A stretch of 64,000 bases of DNA from Sphingobacteriaceae bacterium (GTDB lineage: Bacteria; Bacteroidota; Bacteroidia; B-17B0; Aurantibacillaceae): contig JADJXI010000004.1 in the NCBI GenBank assembly GCA_016715905.1, positions 434,001 to 498,000 of the forward strand. The letters are read 5' to 3'. Below, piece by piece: positions 53,581-63,329 of this stretch. Every line of letters starts with the position of its first letter. Positions within the stretch are counted from its first letter, which is position 1. Both the position numbers and the translations under genes were made by a program. The notes beneath the pieces are model-generated. The model made no database searches, was not told the origin of the DNA, and was given only the letters and a program-made list of their open reading frames with translations.

Positions 53581-54909
53581 TTATTTGCTCGTAGCAGCTT
53601 CTTTTGCAGCTTTAATTTTTGCCTTAATATTATCTGTAGTTAATGAACCTGGTCTTTCTATTGGTGAGCCGGTTGCTCTATCCCAAATTAAACTAGCCAA
53701 TACACCTAAGGAACGGCTAACGCCGAATAACACTGTATAGAAATCAAATTCATACATACCATAATGTACTAACAAAGCTCCGGAGTGTGCATCCACATTT
53801 GGCCAAGGATTTTTAATTTTTCCGGTACTTTCCAAAATTGGGGGCGCAACTTCATAAATCATTTGAACGATTTCGCAAATATCATCGTGTTTAATATGCG
53901 TTTTGTAAAAATCTTGTTGAGCTGTAAATCTAGGGTCTGTTTTACGGAGAACAGCATGCCCATATCCCGGCACTACTTTTCCTTCGGTTAAAGTTTTTTT
54001 GATGTATTCAGCTATTTGATCCTTACTGGGTAATCCTCCGCCTAAAGTTTCCTTTAATTCCATAATCCAGCTTAATACTTCCTGATTAGCTAAACCGTGT
54101 AAAGGACCGGCAAGCCCATTCATTCCGGCAGCAAAAGCCAAATAAGGATCAGCTAATGCTGAACCCACTAAATGCGTTGTATGAGCAGATACATTTCCTC
54201 CTTCATGGTCAACATGAATAGTAAGATATAAGCGCATCAAACGTTTCATATCAAACTCTTCATATCCTAACATGTGAGCAAAATTTGCTGCCCAATCTAA
54301 ATTATGATCCGGTTCAATATGAATACCCCCTTTGTATTTTCTTCTATAAATGTATGCAGCAATACGAGGCAAACGTGCAATTAAATTCATGCTGTCTTCG
54401 TAAACATAATCCCAGTAATCTTTTTTGTTTATTCCCTTTGCGTATGCCTTGGCAAACACACTTTCACGTTGCATAGCCATTACACCAATTACAAATTGAG
54501 TCATAGGATGTGTATCAACCGGTAATTGTTCTATTACGTCAAACACATGTTTAGGAACATTATTTCTCTTTGTCCATTCGGTAGTAATAAAAGTTACATC
54601 GTCTTGTGAAGGTAATTCACCAACTAACATTAAATAAAATATCCCTTCAGGTAACGGTTCTGTGCCTCCCGGTGCTTTTGGAAGTTGTTTTCTTAATTCA
54701 GGAATTGAATATCCTCTGAATCGAATTCCTTCTTCAGGATCAAGTCTGGATGTTTCGGTAACCATACCAACCATACCACGCATACCTTGATAAACTTGTG
54801 CAACAGTAATTTCGCCTAGCTTAACATCGCCATTCGTTTTAATTATGTCTTTTATCTCAGCTGCAAGAACTTCTGCCTTTGCTTTGAATTTTTCTTTCAA
54901 TGGATCCAT
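53581..54909 (-). CDS. gltA: Citrate synthase (eukaryotic-type)
   Basis: 442 residues. The early blocks GEITVAQVYQGMRGMVGMVT and EEGIRFRGYSIPELRKQLPK, together with HVDHEGGNVSAHTTHLVGSA, GPLHGLANQEVLSWI, VPGYGHAVLRKTDPRF and the late PIERPGSLTT, match the long eukaryotic-like citrate synthase used by many Bacteroidota rather than the proteobacterial GltA type. Catalytic His and Asp residues are in place. It condenses oxaloacetate and acetyl-CoA at the head of the TCA cycle. ATG at 54909; the 252-base upstream region has no clear further gene. Confidence 0.95.
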   Translation of the reverse strand: MDPLKEKFKAKAEVLAAEIKDIIKTNGDVKLGEITVAQVYQGMRGMVGMVTETSRLDPEEGIRFRGYSIPELRKQLPKAPGGTEPLPEGIFYLMLVGELPSQDDVTFITTEWTKRNNVPKHVFDVIEQLPVDTHPMTQFVIGVMAMQRESVFAKAYAKGINKKDYWDYVYEDSMNLIARLPRIAAYIYRRKYKGGIHIEPDHNLDWAANFAHMLGYEEFDMKRLMRLYLTIHVDHEGGNVSAHTTHLVGSALADPYLAFAAGMNGLAGPLHGLANQEVLSWIMELKETLGGGLPSKDQIAEYIKKTLTEGKVVPGYGHAVLRKTDPRFTAQQDFYKTHIKHDDICEIVQMIYEVAPPILESTGKIKNPWPNVDAHSGALLVHYGMYEFDFYTVLFGVSRSLGVLASLIWDRATGSPIERPGSLTTDNIKAKIKAAKEAATSK

Positions 54910-55161
54910 GAATAAGTAATTTAAGGTTACTAATTTACAATCTGCTCTATAATAATCAAAGTAAAATGCGTTTATTTTACAATATTTTATGTTTGTGCCA
55001 AAAAAGGCCTGATTTAATAAAATGAATTAAAGGGGATTTGATTAATGATAATAAAAAATCTAAATTTAATTTAAAAACAGGTAATACATGTATTAGGAAT
55101 TGTTTTAATATTGTTATAGTTTATAAATTCGGTAAATATTACGAATAGGCGCATAAAATGT

Positions 55162-57321
55162 ATGATGAAAAAAAACAACTTACTTAGAAATACTATTGGG
55201 ATATTTTTTCTTTCGATTTTTTTTAATCTTCGTTCTCAAAATCTGGTTTGGGCTCGTGCTTGTGGCGGCAATGTAGCCGACTTAGCCAGGAGCCTTGCCG
55301 TAGATGCTTCCGGTAATGTGTTTTATACCGGCGTTTTTGAAGGTATTGTAGATTTTGATCCGGGGCCTGGAACCTTTACCTTGAGTTCTTTAGGAACGGT
55401 TGATGTTTTTGTCGCAAAATTAGATGCAGCCGGAAATTTTGTTTGGGCGAAAGCAATTGGTGGAGTTTCAACTGACGCTGCTTTTTCTATAGCCTTAGAT
55501 GCTAACGCTAATGTTTATATATCCGGTTCATTTTCAGGTTCTGTAGATTTTGATCCGGGACCCGGCACATATAATATGACTTCCGCAGCTTCAAGTTACG
55601 ATGCTTTTTTATTAAAACTGGATGCGGCCGGAAATTTTGTTTGGTCACATCGTTTTGGAAGTAATGATAGCGACCATGGCTTTGCTTTAACGGCAGATGC
55701 AAGCGGTAATGTTTTTATGACCGGATATTTTAATCAAACGGTAGATTTTGATCCCGGTTTAGGAACATACAATTTGGTTTCGGGTGTTATTGACGATATT
55801 TATGTGGTTAAACTGGATGCAACCGGAAATTTTGTTTGGGCCAGAGCTGTTGGGGGGAATGATGTTGATGCGGGTTACGGAATAACACTAGATGGCGCCG
55901 GTAATGTTTTGGTAACCGGAGCTTTTAATGCAAGTGTTGATTTTGATCCCGGTATAGGAATTTTTAATCTCACTTCTGCAGGGTCAACTGATGCTTTTGT
56001 TTTAAAATTGAATAGTTCAGGTGATTTTGTTTGGGCAAGATCTTTTGGAGGCTCTAGTAGTGATGAAGCCCGGTCTATAGCCACTGATGCGGCTAATAAT
56101 GTGGTTACAACCGGTTTTTTTGAGTTGAATGTTGACTTTGATCCGGGTCTTGGTTTATATGTATTAGGTTCTAATGGTGTTTTAGATGCTTTTGTTTCAA
56201 AGTTAGATGCCGGCGGAAATTTTATATGGGCTAACAATATAGGCGGAAGCGGTAATGATGCGGGCTATGGGGTTTGTATTGATGCAGGAAGTAATATTTA
56301 TACTTGTGGATACTTTAGTTCTACAGTGGATTTTGATATAGGCTTAAACACGTATACTTTGTCATCTGCCGGTGCCGGGGATGTTTATCTTAACCGCTTT
56401 GATGCATCCGGTAGTTTTGTGTGGGCAAAATCATTTGGTGATGTAGGAAATGATCAGGGTTATGCAATAGCAACAAACACCAGTAACAATATTTACAGTT
56501 GTGGTAATTTTCAAGGGTCGGTTGATTTTGACCCGAATGCAGGTGTTACCACTTTAGCAAGTGTTGGAGGTGAAGATTTGTTTGTGCATAAAATGTGTCA
56601 AATTCCAATGAATATAGGTGCTATAAATGGAACTACCCTTTTGTGTTCGGGTCAAACTAATATTTATAGTGTAACTGCAGTTTCAGGAGCCACTACTTAT
56701 TCATGGAATTTAGCAGGAGGATGGAGTGGAAGCAGTACAAGCACATCCATTAGTGCCACTTCCGGATCCAGCGGCATATTTACAGTAAGCGCTGGTAATA
56801 GCTGTGGATTTTCCTTGCCTCAAAATATTACCGTGAGCGTGAATCCAACACCAAGCGTTAATATTTCCGGTAGTAATACATTATGTTTGGGCGCATCTAT
56901 TTCATTAACTGCTTCCGGGGCGAACACTTATTCCTGGAGTAATGGGGCAACTACTGCAATTGTAGCTTTAAATCCCATTGTAACATCAACTTATAGTGTT
57001 ATTGGCACATCTTCAATAAGTAATTGCAGTAATACGGCTCAAACCACTTTAACTGTTGTTACTTGTGTTGGATTGATTGATCGGAATGGGTTGTTAGGTC
57101 AATTAAGGGTATTTCCCAACCCTTCCGGTGGAGAATTTCAAATTGAATATATGGATTTGATGGATGTTAAAGTGGAAATTCAAAATATAATGGGTAAGAT
57201 TGTGTATTGCACCGACTTAAAAACTTCATATATGAGTATTAAACACCTCGGAAAAGGTGTTTACTTCTGTAAATTTTTTCGAGAGAATGAATCCAGAACT
57301 ATAAAAATCCTTATTGAATAA
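55162..57321 (+). CDS. Secreted repeat protein with T9SS type A C-terminal domain
   Basis: 719 residues. Signal peptide near MMKKNNLLRNTIGIFFLSIF, then seven repeats of about 65 residues, each with a GNFVWA..GG start and a VDFDPG motif (SBBP-like, beta-propeller-type). Two Ig/PKD-like units follow (TTYSWNLAGGW, NTYSWSNGA). The end, from LRVFPNPSGGEFQIEYMD through VYFCKFFRENESRTIKILIE, is a T9SS type A sorting domain. It is probably exported and attached to the cell surface. The DNA repeats of roughly 195 bp reflect the protein repeats. No binding target can be read. Confidence 0.92.
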   Translation: MMKKNNLLRNTIGIFFLSIFFNLRSQNLVWARACGGNVADLARSLAVDASGNVFYTGVFEGIVDFDPGPGTFTLSSLGTVDVFVAKLDAAGNFVWAKAIGGVSTDAAFSIALDANANVYISGSFSGSVDFDPGPGTYNMTSAASSYDAFLLKLDAAGNFVWSHRFGSNDSDHGFALTADASGNVFMTGYFNQTVDFDPGLGTYNLVSGVIDDIYVVKLDATGNFVWARAVGGNDVDAGYGITLDGAGNVLVTGAFNASVDFDPGIGIFNLTSAGSTDAFVLKLNSSGDFVWARSFGGSSSDEARSIATDAANNVVTTGFFELNVDFDPGLGLYVLGSNGVLDAFVSKLDAGGNFIWANNIGGSGNDAGYGVCIDAGSNIYTCGYFSSTVDFDIGLNTYTLSSAGAGDVYLNRFDASGSFVWAKSFGDVGNDQGYAIATNTSNNIYSCGNFQGSVDFDPNAGVTTLASVGGEDLFVHKMCQIPMNIGAINGTTLLCSGQTNIYSVTAVSGATTYSWNLAGGWSGSSTSTSISATSGSSGIFTVSAGNSCGFSLPQNITVSVNPTPSVNISGSNTLCLGASISLTASGANTYSWSNGATTAIVALNPIVTSTYSVIGTSSISNCSNTAQTTLTVVTCVGLIDRNGLLGQLRVFPNPSGGEFQIEYMDLMDVKVEIQNIMGKIVYCTDLKTSYMSIKHLGKGVYFCKFFRENESRTIKILIE

Positions 57322-57361
57322 TACTTTTTCTTTAAAAGAAATTTAATATTCCTCAATACAA

Positions 57362-58651
57362 TTAAGGTACAAAACGTAATGCGGTACCTAAGTATCTGGC
57401 CGAATTACCAAGCATCTCTTCAATTCTTAATAATTGATTGTATTTCGCAATCCGATCACTTCTGCTGGCTGAACCGGTTTTTATTTGTCCGCAACTCAAC
57501 GCTACAGCTAAATCAGCTATTGTTGTATCTTCTGTTTCGCCGCTTCGATGACTCATTACTGACGTATATGAATTAGTGTGTGCTGTTTGGACTGCGTTAA
57601 TAGTTTCAGTTAAAGTTCCTATTTGATTTACTTTAACTAAAATAGAATTAGCAACACCTTTAGAAATTCCATCAATTAAACGATTTTCATTAGTTACAAA
57701 TAAATCATCGCCTACTAATTGTATTTTATCTCCTAATTTTTGAGTTAATTTAAACCAACCGTCCCAATCATCTTCTGCCAAACCATCTTCAATAGAAAGT
57801 ATGGGATATTTTTTACACCAGTCGGCCCAAAAATCTACTAATTGATCGGAAGTTAATTTATCTCCTGTTGATTTTTTTAAATCGTACACTTTTTCTTTAG
57901 CGTTATAAAATTCAGAGGAAGCTGCATCCATGGCAATAAACATATTTTCACCCGGTTTGTATCCTGCTTTTTCTATGGCCTGAATAACTGCTTTTATAGC
58001 GTCTTCGTTATTTTTAAAATTTGGCGCAAAACCTCCTTCGTCGCCTACATTAGTTCCCATATTTTTACTCTTCAGCACTGCTTTTAAGTGATGGAAAACT
58101 TCGGTTCCCATTCTCAATCCATCCGCAAAACTTTCAGCACCAACAGGCATTATCATAAACTCCTGAAAATCTATTCCATTGTCGGCATGTGAACCTCCGT
58201 TTAAAATGTTCATCATCGGTATCGGTAATAAATTAGCATTTACTCCGCCAACATATTTAAACAAGGGTAATCCAGCCTCTGCAGCCGCTGCTTTTGCAAC
58301 GGCTAATGATACACCTAATATTGCATTAGCGCCTAAATTCGATTTATTTTCTGTACCGTCTAAGCCTATTAATGTTGCATCAATCTGAGTTTGATCCATA
58401 ACATACATGCCTTTCAAATTCTCTTGAATAATGGTATTTACATTGTTAACCGCTTTAAAAACACCTTTTCCTAAATATTGCGTTTTATCGTTATCTCTTA
58501 ATTCTACGGCTTCATGCGTTCCAGTAGACGCTCCGGATGGAACAGCAGCGCGTCCGGTTGCACCATTTTCTGTAACTACATCTACTTCAATAGTAGGATT
58601 TCCTCTTGAATCTAAAATTTGTCGGGCATTAATAGCACTAATAAAAGTCAT
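57362..58651 (-). CDS. eno: Enolase
   Basis: 429 residues. Hallmarks: ILDSRGNPTIEVDV, GRAAVPSGASTGTHEAVELR, GGSHADNGIDFQEFMI, SIEDGLAEDDWDGW, LVGDDLFVTN and SHRSGETEDTTIADLAVAL (catalytic and Mg-binding residues). It converts 2-phosphoglycerate to phosphoenolpyruvate. The ATG at 58651 is preceded on the minus strand by TAATTTTG at 58681-58674, an exact -7 pattern. It converges with the T9SS repeat protein gene across 40 bases. Confidence 0.97.
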   Translation of the reverse strand: MTFISAINARQILDSRGNPTIEVDVVTENGATGRAAVPSGASTGTHEAVELRDNDKTQYLGKGVFKAVNNVNTIIQENLKGMYVMDQTQIDATLIGLDGTENKSNLGANAILGVSLAVAKAAAAEAGLPLFKYVGGVNANLLPIPMMNILNGGSHADNGIDFQEFMIMPVGAESFADGLRMGTEVFHHLKAVLKSKNMGTNVGDEGGFAPNFKNNEDAIKAVIQAIEKAGYKPGENMFIAMDAASSEFYNAKEKVYDLKKSTGDKLTSDQLVDFWADWCKKYPILSIEDGLAEDDWDGWFKLTQKLGDKIQLVGDDLFVTNENRLIDGISKGVANSILVKVNQIGTLTETINAVQTAHTNSYTSVMSHRSGETEDTTIADLAVALSCGQIKTGSASRSDRIAKYNQLLRIEEMLGNSARYLGTALRFVP

Positions 58652-58673
58652 ATACTTGTTTTTTATTGAGCAA

Positions 58674-58681
58674 CAAAATTA
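58674..58681 (-). promoter_or_regulatory. Bacteroidota -7 box upstream of eno
   Basis: Minus-strand TAATTTTG (TAnnTTTG exact) lies 22 bases before the enolase ATG. It is in an AT-rich divergent region, so chance occurrence is possible. Confidence 0.3.
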
Positions 58682-58776
58682 ACCAAATTATATTGTTTGA
58701 TTTCACATCTTTTTAACACAACAATTGCAGATTTTAATACTATTTAAACTTTTCTTACGTTTACAGTCAGAGAATC

Positions 58777-60276
58777 ATGCTTTTAAATCTAATAACCAGA
58801 TATTTTTTCATATTTGCATCCCTCATGCTTTTTTTGTTATCCTGCAAAAAAGATAAGTTTATTACCGATTCTGCCGCTAAAGTTCATTTTTCTCAAGATT
58901 CTGTATTATTTGATACCGTGTTTACAACCATTGGCTCGGCAACAAAAAATATCCGGGTTATCAACAAGAATAAACAGAAAATTAAAATTACCCAAATCAG
59001 ATTAGCTAAAGGTAATTCTTCGCAATTTATTATTAATGTAGACGGCTTAAAAGGCACAGTATTCAATGATTTAGAAATTGCAGCAAATGATAGCATGTAT
59101 ATTTTTATTCAGGTTAATGTAAATCCAACAAATATAAATTCCCCGGCCATTGTAACTGATAATATTGAGTTTAATGTAAACGGAAATCAGCAAATAGTTG
59201 TATTGGAAGCCTGGGGACAAGACGCTTATTATCATAAAACAACAAATGCTTTATACTTTAAAGACGGGAATTATATACCTTATTCAACGGTAGATACGCT
59301 ACAAGCTTCTTATGACAAAATTGGAAATGATTATGTTTGGAAAAATGATAAGCCGCACATTGTTTATGGATATTTAGTAGTTGATGAAGGTCAAAAATTG
59401 GTTATTAACGCGGGTACAAGAGTTTATTTTAATTACAAAGCCGGATTGTGGGTATATAGGTATGGAGAATTAAGAGTGTACGGTCAAAAAGGAAATGAAG
59501 TAATTTTTCAGGGAGTAAGAAGAGAAGCAGATTATGCAGATGAACCCGGACAATGGGATAGAATTTGGATAAACGAAGGAAGTACAAATAATACAATAGA
59601 TTATGCTATTATAAAAAATGGATTTATTGGCATTCAGGCTGAATTACTAGGTGATACATTAGGAGTTAAAAACCGCTTAAGACTTACCAATACTAAAATT
59701 CAAAACATGAGTATGTGGGGATTATATTGTTTGGCATATAATGTGTATGCCGCCAATAACTCCATTAATAATTGTCAGGAGCATAGTTTGAATGTTTTGT
59801 TGGGCGGAAACTATAATTTCATTCACAATACCTTTGCTAATTTTTGGGAAAAAGAAGGGGCACGTGAAAAACCGGCCGTATTTTTAAATAATCATGCCGG
59901 TACCCAAGTACTACCATTGGATACGTTTAATTTTATTAATTGTATAATAGATGGGAAATTGAGTAATGAATTTCAATTAGACTTTGATTACAGTGACGTT
60001 AATCGACAACCTAAACATAAATTTAATAGCTGCTGGATGAAGACAACTTTGGATGTAAGTGATGTAAGCCATTATAATGAAATAAGAGTAGGGAGTACTT
60101 CAATTGAGTATGAGGACAAAGCCAATTATTTATTTCAACCCAAAAGCGGACAAAATCAGGTTAAGAATTTCAATAGTACAGTAGCACAAAATAATGCCAC
60201 AATATTTCCTTTGGATATTAAAATGAATGCCAGAAATACAAGCAGTGTAACTGCTGGCGCGTATGAGTTCAATTAA
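58777..60276 (+). CDS. Lipoprotein with right-handed beta-helix region
   Basis: 499 residues. Lipoprotein signal ITRYFFIFASLMLFLLSCKK. An N-terminal Ig-like domain (VLFDTVFTTIGSATKNIRVI) resembles the ASH-type sandwich. A long beta-helix-like region follows, with repeated strand-turn units (LVVDEGQKLVINAGTRVYF, TIDYAIIKNGFIGIQAE, NRLRLTNTKIQNMSMWGLYC). Such proteins occur widely in Bacteroidota; some bind or cleave polysaccharide, but no catalytic motif is evident. It heads a five-gene plus-strand run of exported proteins that continues to the window edge. Confidence 0.82.
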   Translation: MLLNLITRYFFIFASLMLFLLSCKKDKFITDSAAKVHFSQDSVLFDTVFTTIGSATKNIRVINKNKQKIKITQIRLAKGNSSQFIINVDGLKGTVFNDLEIAANDSMYIFIQVNVNPTNINSPAIVTDNIEFNVNGNQQIVVLEAWGQDAYYHKTTNALYFKDGNYIPYSTVDTLQASYDKIGNDYVWKNDKPHIVYGYLVVDEGQKLVINAGTRVYFNYKAGLWVYRYGELRVYGQKGNEVIFQGVRREADYADEPGQWDRIWINEGSTNNTIDYAIIKNGFIGIQAELLGDTLGVKNRLRLTNTKIQNMSMWGLYCLAYNVYAANNSINNCQEHSLNVLLGGNYNFIHNTFANFWEKEGAREKPAVFLNNHAGTQVLPLDTFNFINCIIDGKLSNEFQLDFDYSDVNRQPKHKFNSCWMKTTLDVSDVSHYNEIRVGSTSIEYEDKANYLFQPKSGQNQVKNFNSTVAQNNATIFPLDIKMNARNTSSVTAGAYEFN

Positions 60277-60451
60277 TTATTCGTCGAACTATTTTTACTA
60301 TTAATCTTTTTTAATAACACATTAATCTATAAACTCCTTCATTCATCAGTTTCTAAACCGTATTAGCATAACTCATTCGTTTGTTGTACTATTTTTTAAA
60401 AATTTGGGCTTTTAAAATTGTATTTTGCATAACTATTTAAAGCCTTTATTA

Positions 60452-61420
60452 ATGAAACCAATTTTATCACCCTTTAAATTTTCAACTCAAACTTTTATTT
60501 TTTTCTCCTTTTTTATTTCAATCATTTTTTTCTCAGGTTGTAAAAAGAAAGATCCTAAAATTGAATTGGTAGCAAATAATAATGCACCTTACTATGATAA
60601 AGTGCCCAGAGTGAAAATTGAAAATTATGTAAATCGTTTATTTATTGATATTATTGGAAGAGAGCCTTTTGATGCGGAAATGCAGGCTGAAACGGATAAC
60701 TTAATTGCTAATAATTTAGCTATCTCCACAAGAGAATCTTTAATTTACAAACTTCAATTAGACACAACACATAGGGCCGGCGATTCTTCATTTGCCATTG
60801 CTGCTAATACTCGTATTTATGATTTACTTACTGTAAGATTATGCGAAGGATTTTCTACACCAGATTTTTTATTTTATAAAGGATTGCAGGACTTTGGTAA
60901 TATACAGGATTCCATTTTAGGTAATTGGGCAGAATTTTACGCAGGTAAGAAAAATTCTTATGATTTAGCCAGAGCCGCCAATGCCAAATGGCTTTATTTA
61001 CACGACTCTATTGAGATTGAAGAATACTGTGCCATTTTGATTAATAATACGCTCACTTTTACAAAAACAGATTCATACATGGGTAATGAAGATAATACCA
61101 TTAAATATACATTCAACGATTTATTGTTTAGGCAATATACTTTAAATGAATTTGAAATTTCCAGAGAAATGATTTTATTCGGTAAGTCAGGAATATTATT
61201 TGGTCGATCAGGCCACAGTAAAGGAGACTACTTTGAAATACTAACGCACAGTAACGAGTTTTATGAAGGCACTGTAAGGTGGTTATATAAAACTTTTTTG
61301 GCTAGATTTCCAAATACGCAAGAGGTAATTGAAGGTATGACTTCATTGCCAAACGATAAAGACATATTTAAAATTCAAAGAAACATTTTAAAATCCGACG
61401 AGTATGCAAATTTTTTCTAA
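60452..61420 (+). CDS. Lipoprotein with DUF4214/DUF1549-like helical modules
   Basis: About 322 residues from the ATG at 60452, chosen over a TTG nine codons upstream. Lipoprotein signal ending IIFFSGCKKK. Two helical segments look alike: YVNRLFIDIIGREPFDAEMQ near the N-terminus and LYKTFLARFPNTQEVIEGMT followed by RNILKSDEYANFF at the C-terminus. This (R/A)P...EY pattern resembles the DUF4214 module and the start of planctomycete DUF1549 proteins. Its stop overlaps the next gene by 17 bases. No function is established. Confidence 0.7.
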   Translation: MKPILSPFKFSTQTFIFFSFFISIIFFSGCKKKDPKIELVANNNAPYYDKVPRVKIENYVNRLFIDIIGREPFDAEMQAETDNLIANNLAISTRESLIYKLQLDTTHRAGDSSFAIAANTRIYDLLTVRLCEGFSTPDFLFYKGLQDFGNIQDSILGNWAEFYAGKKNSYDLARAANAKWLYLHDSIEIEEYCAILINNTLTFTKTDSYMGNEDNTIKYTFNDLLFRQYTLNEFEISREMILFGKSGILFGRSGHSKGDYFEILTHSNEFYEGTVRWLYKTFLARFPNTQEVIEGMTSLPNDKDIFKIQRNILKSDEYANFF

Positions 61421-61910
61421 ACAACGATTATTGGTAGTACTGATAGCATCAGTATTATTTTCCATAACATCTTGTAAAAAACCAAAAACAGAATACCAAT
61501 ACGGTGTGAACAATGAAAATTTGTTACCTCCTAACGTAAACAAAACGAGGTTAAAAACAACAGATCAGTACATTTCAATTTTGTATGCCAATTTGTTTCA
61601 AAAAGCCTTATCATCAAATAATATTTTTGCTATTTCACAAGCATTCGATTCAGTTGGCGATCAAATTCTGGCCCGTCAGCTTTTAATTGCCAACTTGATG
61701 AAAAAACCTGGAGTGAAAATTCCAACTGTGACCGAAATGAATGCCGATTTGAATACGTTCATTACTGACACATACGTTCGCTTTTATGTTAGAAAACCAT
61801 CGGAGGCAGAAAAAGAATATTTAAAACAATTCATTACAGCAGATCCTAATGTTACACCGGAATTGGTGTATATGTCCTTTGCACTTTCTGATGAATACAT
61901 GTATTATTAA
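61404..61910 (+). CDS. Small lipoprotein with the same helical module
   Basis: 168 residues. Lipoprotein signal IASVLFSITSCKK. Like its upstream neighbour it ends in a helical module, TDTYVRFYVRKPSEAEKEYL...SFALSDEYMYY, with a preceding DQYISILYANLFQKALSSNN segment. The ATG at 61404 lies inside the end of the upstream gene, so translation is probably coupled. The similarity suggests duplication and divergence, or two subunits of one complex. No catalytic residues are seen. Confidence 0.72.
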   Translation: MQIFSKQRLLVVLIASVLFSITSCKKPKTEYQYGVNNENLLPPNVNKTRLKTTDQYISILYANLFQKALSSNNIFAISQAFDSVGDQILARQLLIANLMKKPGVKIPTVTEMNADLNTFITDTYVRFYVRKPSEAEKEYLKQFITADPNVTPELVYMSFALSDEYMYY

Positions 61911-61931
61911 TAAGTAATTATATTTCAATAA

Positions 61932-63314
61932 ATGAAAAGAAGAGAATTTATTAAAAAAGTAGGGTTAACCACCGCAGGTACGCTGGTATCTCCTTATATT
62001 TTACCTACCGGAACTTTATTTCCGCGTACAAATGTGCAGAGAGCGCAACACGTGGTTTTAGTTATGTTTGCCGGTGGTGTTCGTCATCAGGAATCTGCTT
62101 TGCAAGGTTATTTGCAATTGGGACAAGGATTAAAAATTCCTTCTTTAAATAATCCCGATAACGCCGGTAACATAATGCCGAACATTTTTAATGGATCAGC
62201 CCCGGATTCTAATAAAACTCCAATTGTATATGGTTCCGGATTAACCGGAGCAAATCCAATTCCAGCCATATTAAATCCGGCTAACTCCATTCAATCCAAA
62301 GGCACTTCATTTAAAGAAGTTCGTTGCATAACAGCAGGACATTATGACGGATGGACAGCATTATTGCAGGGTAATAGAGTAGCTTCTCAAGGGTTAAAAC
62401 AAAAACCATTATATCCTACAATTTTTGAATATGTAAGAAGAGAAATGGGGTTACCCGCAACTAAAGTTTGGTTTGTTGGTAATGGTATTGGTGCTTCAGT
62501 TCCTTTATTAAATTACAGTGAGCATCCAAATTTCGGTGCTAAATATGGAGCTAATTTCTTTGCTCCAAGTGTAACATTTGGTAATCAAGGACAAGCTTGG
62601 TATTCTGATGCAAAAGTGTATCATCCGGATGATGAATTATCTCCAATGTATAAAATGAAAGCTTTTTTAGATAATAATTTCTCCAACATTGGAAAATCAT
62701 TACCTGATTTAAAAAATACAGAAGCAGAAAAGTATGACATTCATAATTTCATGAAGTCAATGTTCACTAAAACCCAAACAAATTCTGTTGTTATGCCTCC
62801 GGGCGCAAGTAATGGTGATGCAAGAACCATTGGATATACAGCAGAATTACTAAAGTATTTTAAACCTACTTTAACCGTTGTGAATTTAGGTGCAGTTGAT
62901 ACATGTCATCAAAATTATACCAGTTATTTACAAAATTTACATATTGCAGATCACTCTGTAGGATTTTTATGGAATTATATCCAGACTCAAATTCCGGAAA
63001 TGTCGAATAATACAATCATGTTAATTGCTCCTGAATGCGGTCGTGACTTAAATCCAAATCCGATAAAAGACGATAATAACTATTTCGCGTATGATCATTC
63101 CGACGCTAATTCATTGCGTTCTTTCACTTCATTAATCGGAGCAGACGTTCCTCAAGATTTAGTAAAGGGCGATGCTAATAACCCATTAGGTTTAAATACG
63201 AATGTTGTACCTACCATAGCTGATATTTTAGGAATTAAACAAAATGTACAAGATTATGGATTCTTGTACAATGGATCCTTAGGACAAACCAAATCATTTT
63301 ATGAATTAATGTAA
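61932..63314 (+). CDS. Tat-exported DUF1501-like protein (alkaline phosphatase/sulfatase fold)
   Basis: 460 residues. The N-terminus MKRREFIKKVGLTTAGTLVS is a twin-arginine signal, implying folding or cofactor insertion before export. The mature part begins QHVVLVMFAGGVRHQES, with the ITAGHYDGWTALLQGNR region, DTCHQNYTSYLQNLHIADHS and the late MLIAPECGRD and FAYDHSD motifs. These are reminiscent of DUF1501 and sulfatase-like proteins of the alkaline phosphatase superfamily. Catalysis is not established. It lies 21 bases after the small lipoprotein gene. Confidence 0.75.
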   Translation: MKRREFIKKVGLTTAGTLVSPYILPTGTLFPRTNVQRAQHVVLVMFAGGVRHQESALQGYLQLGQGLKIPSLNNPDNAGNIMPNIFNGSAPDSNKTPIVYGSGLTGANPIPAILNPANSIQSKGTSFKEVRCITAGHYDGWTALLQGNRVASQGLKQKPLYPTIFEYVRREMGLPATKVWFVGNGIGASVPLLNYSEHPNFGAKYGANFFAPSVTFGNQGQAWYSDAKVYHPDDELSPMYKMKAFLDNNFSNIGKSLPDLKNTEAEKYDIHNFMKSMFTKTQTNSVVMPPGASNGDARTIGYTAELLKYFKPTLTVVNLGAVDTCHQNYTSYLQNLHIADHSVGFLWNYIQTQIPEMSNNTIMLIAPECGRDLNPNPIKDDNNYFAYDHSDANSLRSFTSLIGADVPQDLVKGDANNPLGLNTNVVPTIADILGIKQNVQDYGFLYNGSLGQTKSFYELM

Positions 63315-63329
63315 TCCTGCAATTAAAAA

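Noticed and set aside
55300..56600. Regularly spaced repeats of about 195 bp
   Set aside because: Considered as a repeat array or CRISPR-like structure, but each unit codes for one propeller repeat in a single intact frame, with no spacers.
57322..57361. Possible terminator hairpin between the T9SS repeat protein and eno
   Set aside because: The TTTCTT/AAGAAA stem is entirely A/T, with only three-base loop support and no clear T run; too weak to call.
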